9,310 nucleotides of DNA from an uncultured Fretibacterium sp. (lineage in GTDB: Bacteria > Synergistota > Synergistia > Synergistales > Aminobacteriaceae), in contig NZ_CALIAA010000222.1 of the NCBI RefSeq assembly GCF_938040765.1, forward strand, positions 1 to 9,310, read 5' to 3'. The notes beneath the pieces were generated by a model. That model made no database searches. It worked only from the letters and a program-made list of their open reading frames with translations, and was not told the origin of the DNA. Position 1 is the stretch's first letter; the number at the start of each line of letters is the position of its first letter. Of the stretch, positions 8,281 through 9,310 are shown in pieces. A program made the position numbers and the translations under genes.

Positions 8281-8289
8281 TGTGATAAG
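8281..8289 (+). promoter_or_regulatory. Weak extended -10-like element before the orphan gene
   Basis: TGT followed by GATAAG resembles an extended -10 (4/6 in the hexamer), with no good -35 in position. If used, the hairpin at 8309-8333 would lie in the leader of the downstream gene. Confidence 0.2.
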
Positions 8290-8308
8290 CTAATGCGGAG
8301 CCGAGCGT

Positions 8309-8333
8309 ACGGGGCGGGAGCGCGCCCCGTTTT
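8309..8333 (+). terminator. Candidate intrinsic terminator after clpB
   Basis: ACGGGGCG (8309-8316) and CGCCCCGT (8323-8330) form a perfect 8-base GC-rich stem with a 6-base loop, followed by TTTT (8330-8333, the first T shared with the stem). The T-run is short. It would end clpB transcription or attenuate read-through into the next gene 42 bases on. Confidence 0.5.
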
Positions 8334-8361
8334 CCCGGGTGTCGTTTTGTCTTCTTCAGCA

Positions 8362-8369
8362 GGGGAGGG
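8362..8369 (+). promoter_or_regulatory. Strong ribosome binding site deciding a TTG start
   Basis: GGGGAGGG lies 6 bases before the TTG at 8376 and 21 bases before the first in-frame ATG at 8391. The spacing favours TTG as the true start. Confidence 0.7.
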
Positions 8370-8375
8370 AGCGGT

Positions 8376-9287
8376 TTGATCTTTGAATTGATGTCCGATG
8401 GAACATTGGCCCAATTGCCGCAGGTGTCCCTCCCCGAGGGGGTCCCAGAACCCGGAGGGCCCTTCGTGATGGTTTTGCTGCCGTACAACCGCTACCTTCT
8501 GGGCTGCTCTCCCAAGGGAGCCCCCGAGCGCTGGGTATGGGGGAGGCCGGGCGACGAACCTCGGGAATTGTTCCTCTATGAGGACAGGGACCTGTCCCTC
8601 GCCGTGGACGGCACCGCCGTCACGGTGCTGCCCCCGAAGCTCGTCACGGGACTCCGGGACGCGCTGCTGGTCCAGACGGACCCGCCGGGAGACCATCTAT
8701 CCGCGGTCCTCATCCTGAGGGGGCTGATGAGGGAGAACGCCGCCTTTGCGGAGGGGGTCCCCTTCCGGGATGAGAGGGCCTTCAGCCGCTTTCTCGAGGA
8801 GGACGAGCTTCTCCGCAAGGGGTACTGGGCCCTGCGCTTCGCGCTTGCCCGCGGTGAGTTCGATATCGTGGTGCGGCTCCGTGCTTGGCTGAAGGCCGGC
8901 CCGAAGCTTTCAGACCCCGACGCCCCCGCCCGGATATGGTTTTCCATCCTTGACCTCCCCGGGGAGAAGGATCTCTCGGAGCTCGAGACACTGTCGTTTT
9001 CCAGGGAGGACCTTCAGCACATGGTCTCCCAGAACACCGTGCCCCTCCTTCTGTTCAACCCCGGCTCGGGATATCTGGTCCTGTCCCGGTTCGGTACGCG
9101 GGAACGTGCGGCTTTCAATCTTTGGGCCTTTTTCCCCCCGACGCTGTGGGGAGAGGTTCGGGAGCGCCGCAAGCTCTCCCTGAGAGAGCTGCTTCTGGCC
9201 GTATGGGGGGAGTACGACGTCTCCCGGGCGCTGTTCGAGCGAGCCCGCTACGCTCCGGAGCCGGGAAGGGTCATCTCGATGCTGTGA
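8376..9287 (+). CDS. Hypothetical protein of unknown function (303 residues)
   Basis: I do not recognise this protein. The frame is 303 residues from a TTG start supported by GGGGAGGG just upstream; the next in-frame ATG is at 8391. It has no signal peptide, no transmembrane segment and no nucleotide-binding or catalytic motif that I can name. The N-terminal part (1-120) is rich in proline, glycine and alternating hydrophobic residues (PFVMVLLPYNRYLLG, AVTVLPP), suggesting beta structure. Residues 130-175 are charged and helix-like (RAFSRFLEEDELLRKGYWALRFALARGEFDIVVRLRAWL), and the C-terminal third mixes strands (TVPLLLFNPGSGYLVLSRFG) with helix. Codon use, with G or C at most third positions, matches clpB, so it looks resident rather than imported. 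It follows clpB by 164 bases on the same strand, with a terminator-like hairpin between, so co-regulation is uncertain. Confidence 0.8.
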   Translation: MIFELMSDGTLAQLPQVSLPEGVPEPGGPFVMVLLPYNRYLLGCSPKGAPERWVWGRPGDEPRELFLYEDRDLSLAVDGTAVTVLPPKLVTGLRDALLVQTDPPGDHLSAVLILRGLMRENAAFAEGVPFRDERAFSRFLEEDELLRKGYWALRFALARGEFDIVVRLRAWLKAGPKLSDPDAPARIWFSILDLPGEKDLSELETLSFSREDLQHMVSQNTVPLLLFNPGSGYLVLSRFGTRERAAFNLWAFFPPTLWGEVRERRKLSLRELLLAVWGEYDVSRALFERARYAPEPGRVISML

Positions 9288-9294
9288 GAGGCCG

Positions 9295-9310
9295 ATGATC
9301 TTCCTCCATC
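9295..9310 (+). CDS. Possible first codons of a following gene, cut by the window edge
   Basis: An ATG at 9295 lies 7 bases after the previous stop and opens MIFLH before the window ends. AGAGG sits only 3 bases before it, so the ribosome binding site is poorly spaced. Too little sequence remains to judge. Confidence 0.2.

Overview
The window is a bacterial chromosomal segment of high GC content, with strong GGAGG-type ribosome binding sites and densely packed genes. It holds two divergent transcription units that share a roughly 200-base control region near 5410-5604. The organism cannot be fixed from the sequence alone. High GC, a Campylobacter-like PglE/PglC pair and a full-length ClpB suggest a diderm bacterium; Synergistota or a delta-proteobacterial group would fit, but this is a weak inference.

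Left of the control region, on the minus strand, lies a seven-gene surface-glycan operon. In transcription order it encodes a PglE-type aminotransferase (5409-4243), a PglC-type phosphoglycosyl transferase (4249-3635), an FkbM-type methyltransferase (3638-2736), a VOC/methylmalonyl-CoA-epimerase-like protein (2745-2338), a ketoacyl-ACP synthase III-type enzyme (2276-1206), a 73-residue acyl carrier protein (1156-935) and a FabG-like SDR (889-119). The first four genes overlap one another by 4-10 bases. The last three are separated by 45-61 bases and each has its own ribosome binding site. The operon apparently continues, or ends, beyond the left edge in AT-rich DNA.

The working interpretation is inference. 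PglE makes a UDP-4-amino-4,6-dideoxy sugar of bacillosamine type, and PglC transfers its phosphosugar to undecaprenyl phosphate to start a glycan. A private mini fatty-acid module (KASIII, ACP and SDR, possibly with the VOC protein) builds a short, probably 3-hydroxylated acyl-ACP that could acylate the amino sugar. FkbM would O-methylate the sugar or acyl group. The matching 4,6-dehydratase and N-acyltransferase are not in the window.

Right of the control region, on the plus strand, are clpB (5605-8211), encoding an intact 868-residue disaggregase, and then a 164-base gap with two stem-loops. A TTG-initiated gene for an unrecognised 303-residue soluble protein follows (8376-9287), and possibly the first codons of another gene at the right edge. 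The control region carries back-to-back promoter candidates, a 22-base palindrome, a 10-base-spaced direct repeat and an 11-base tandem duplication.
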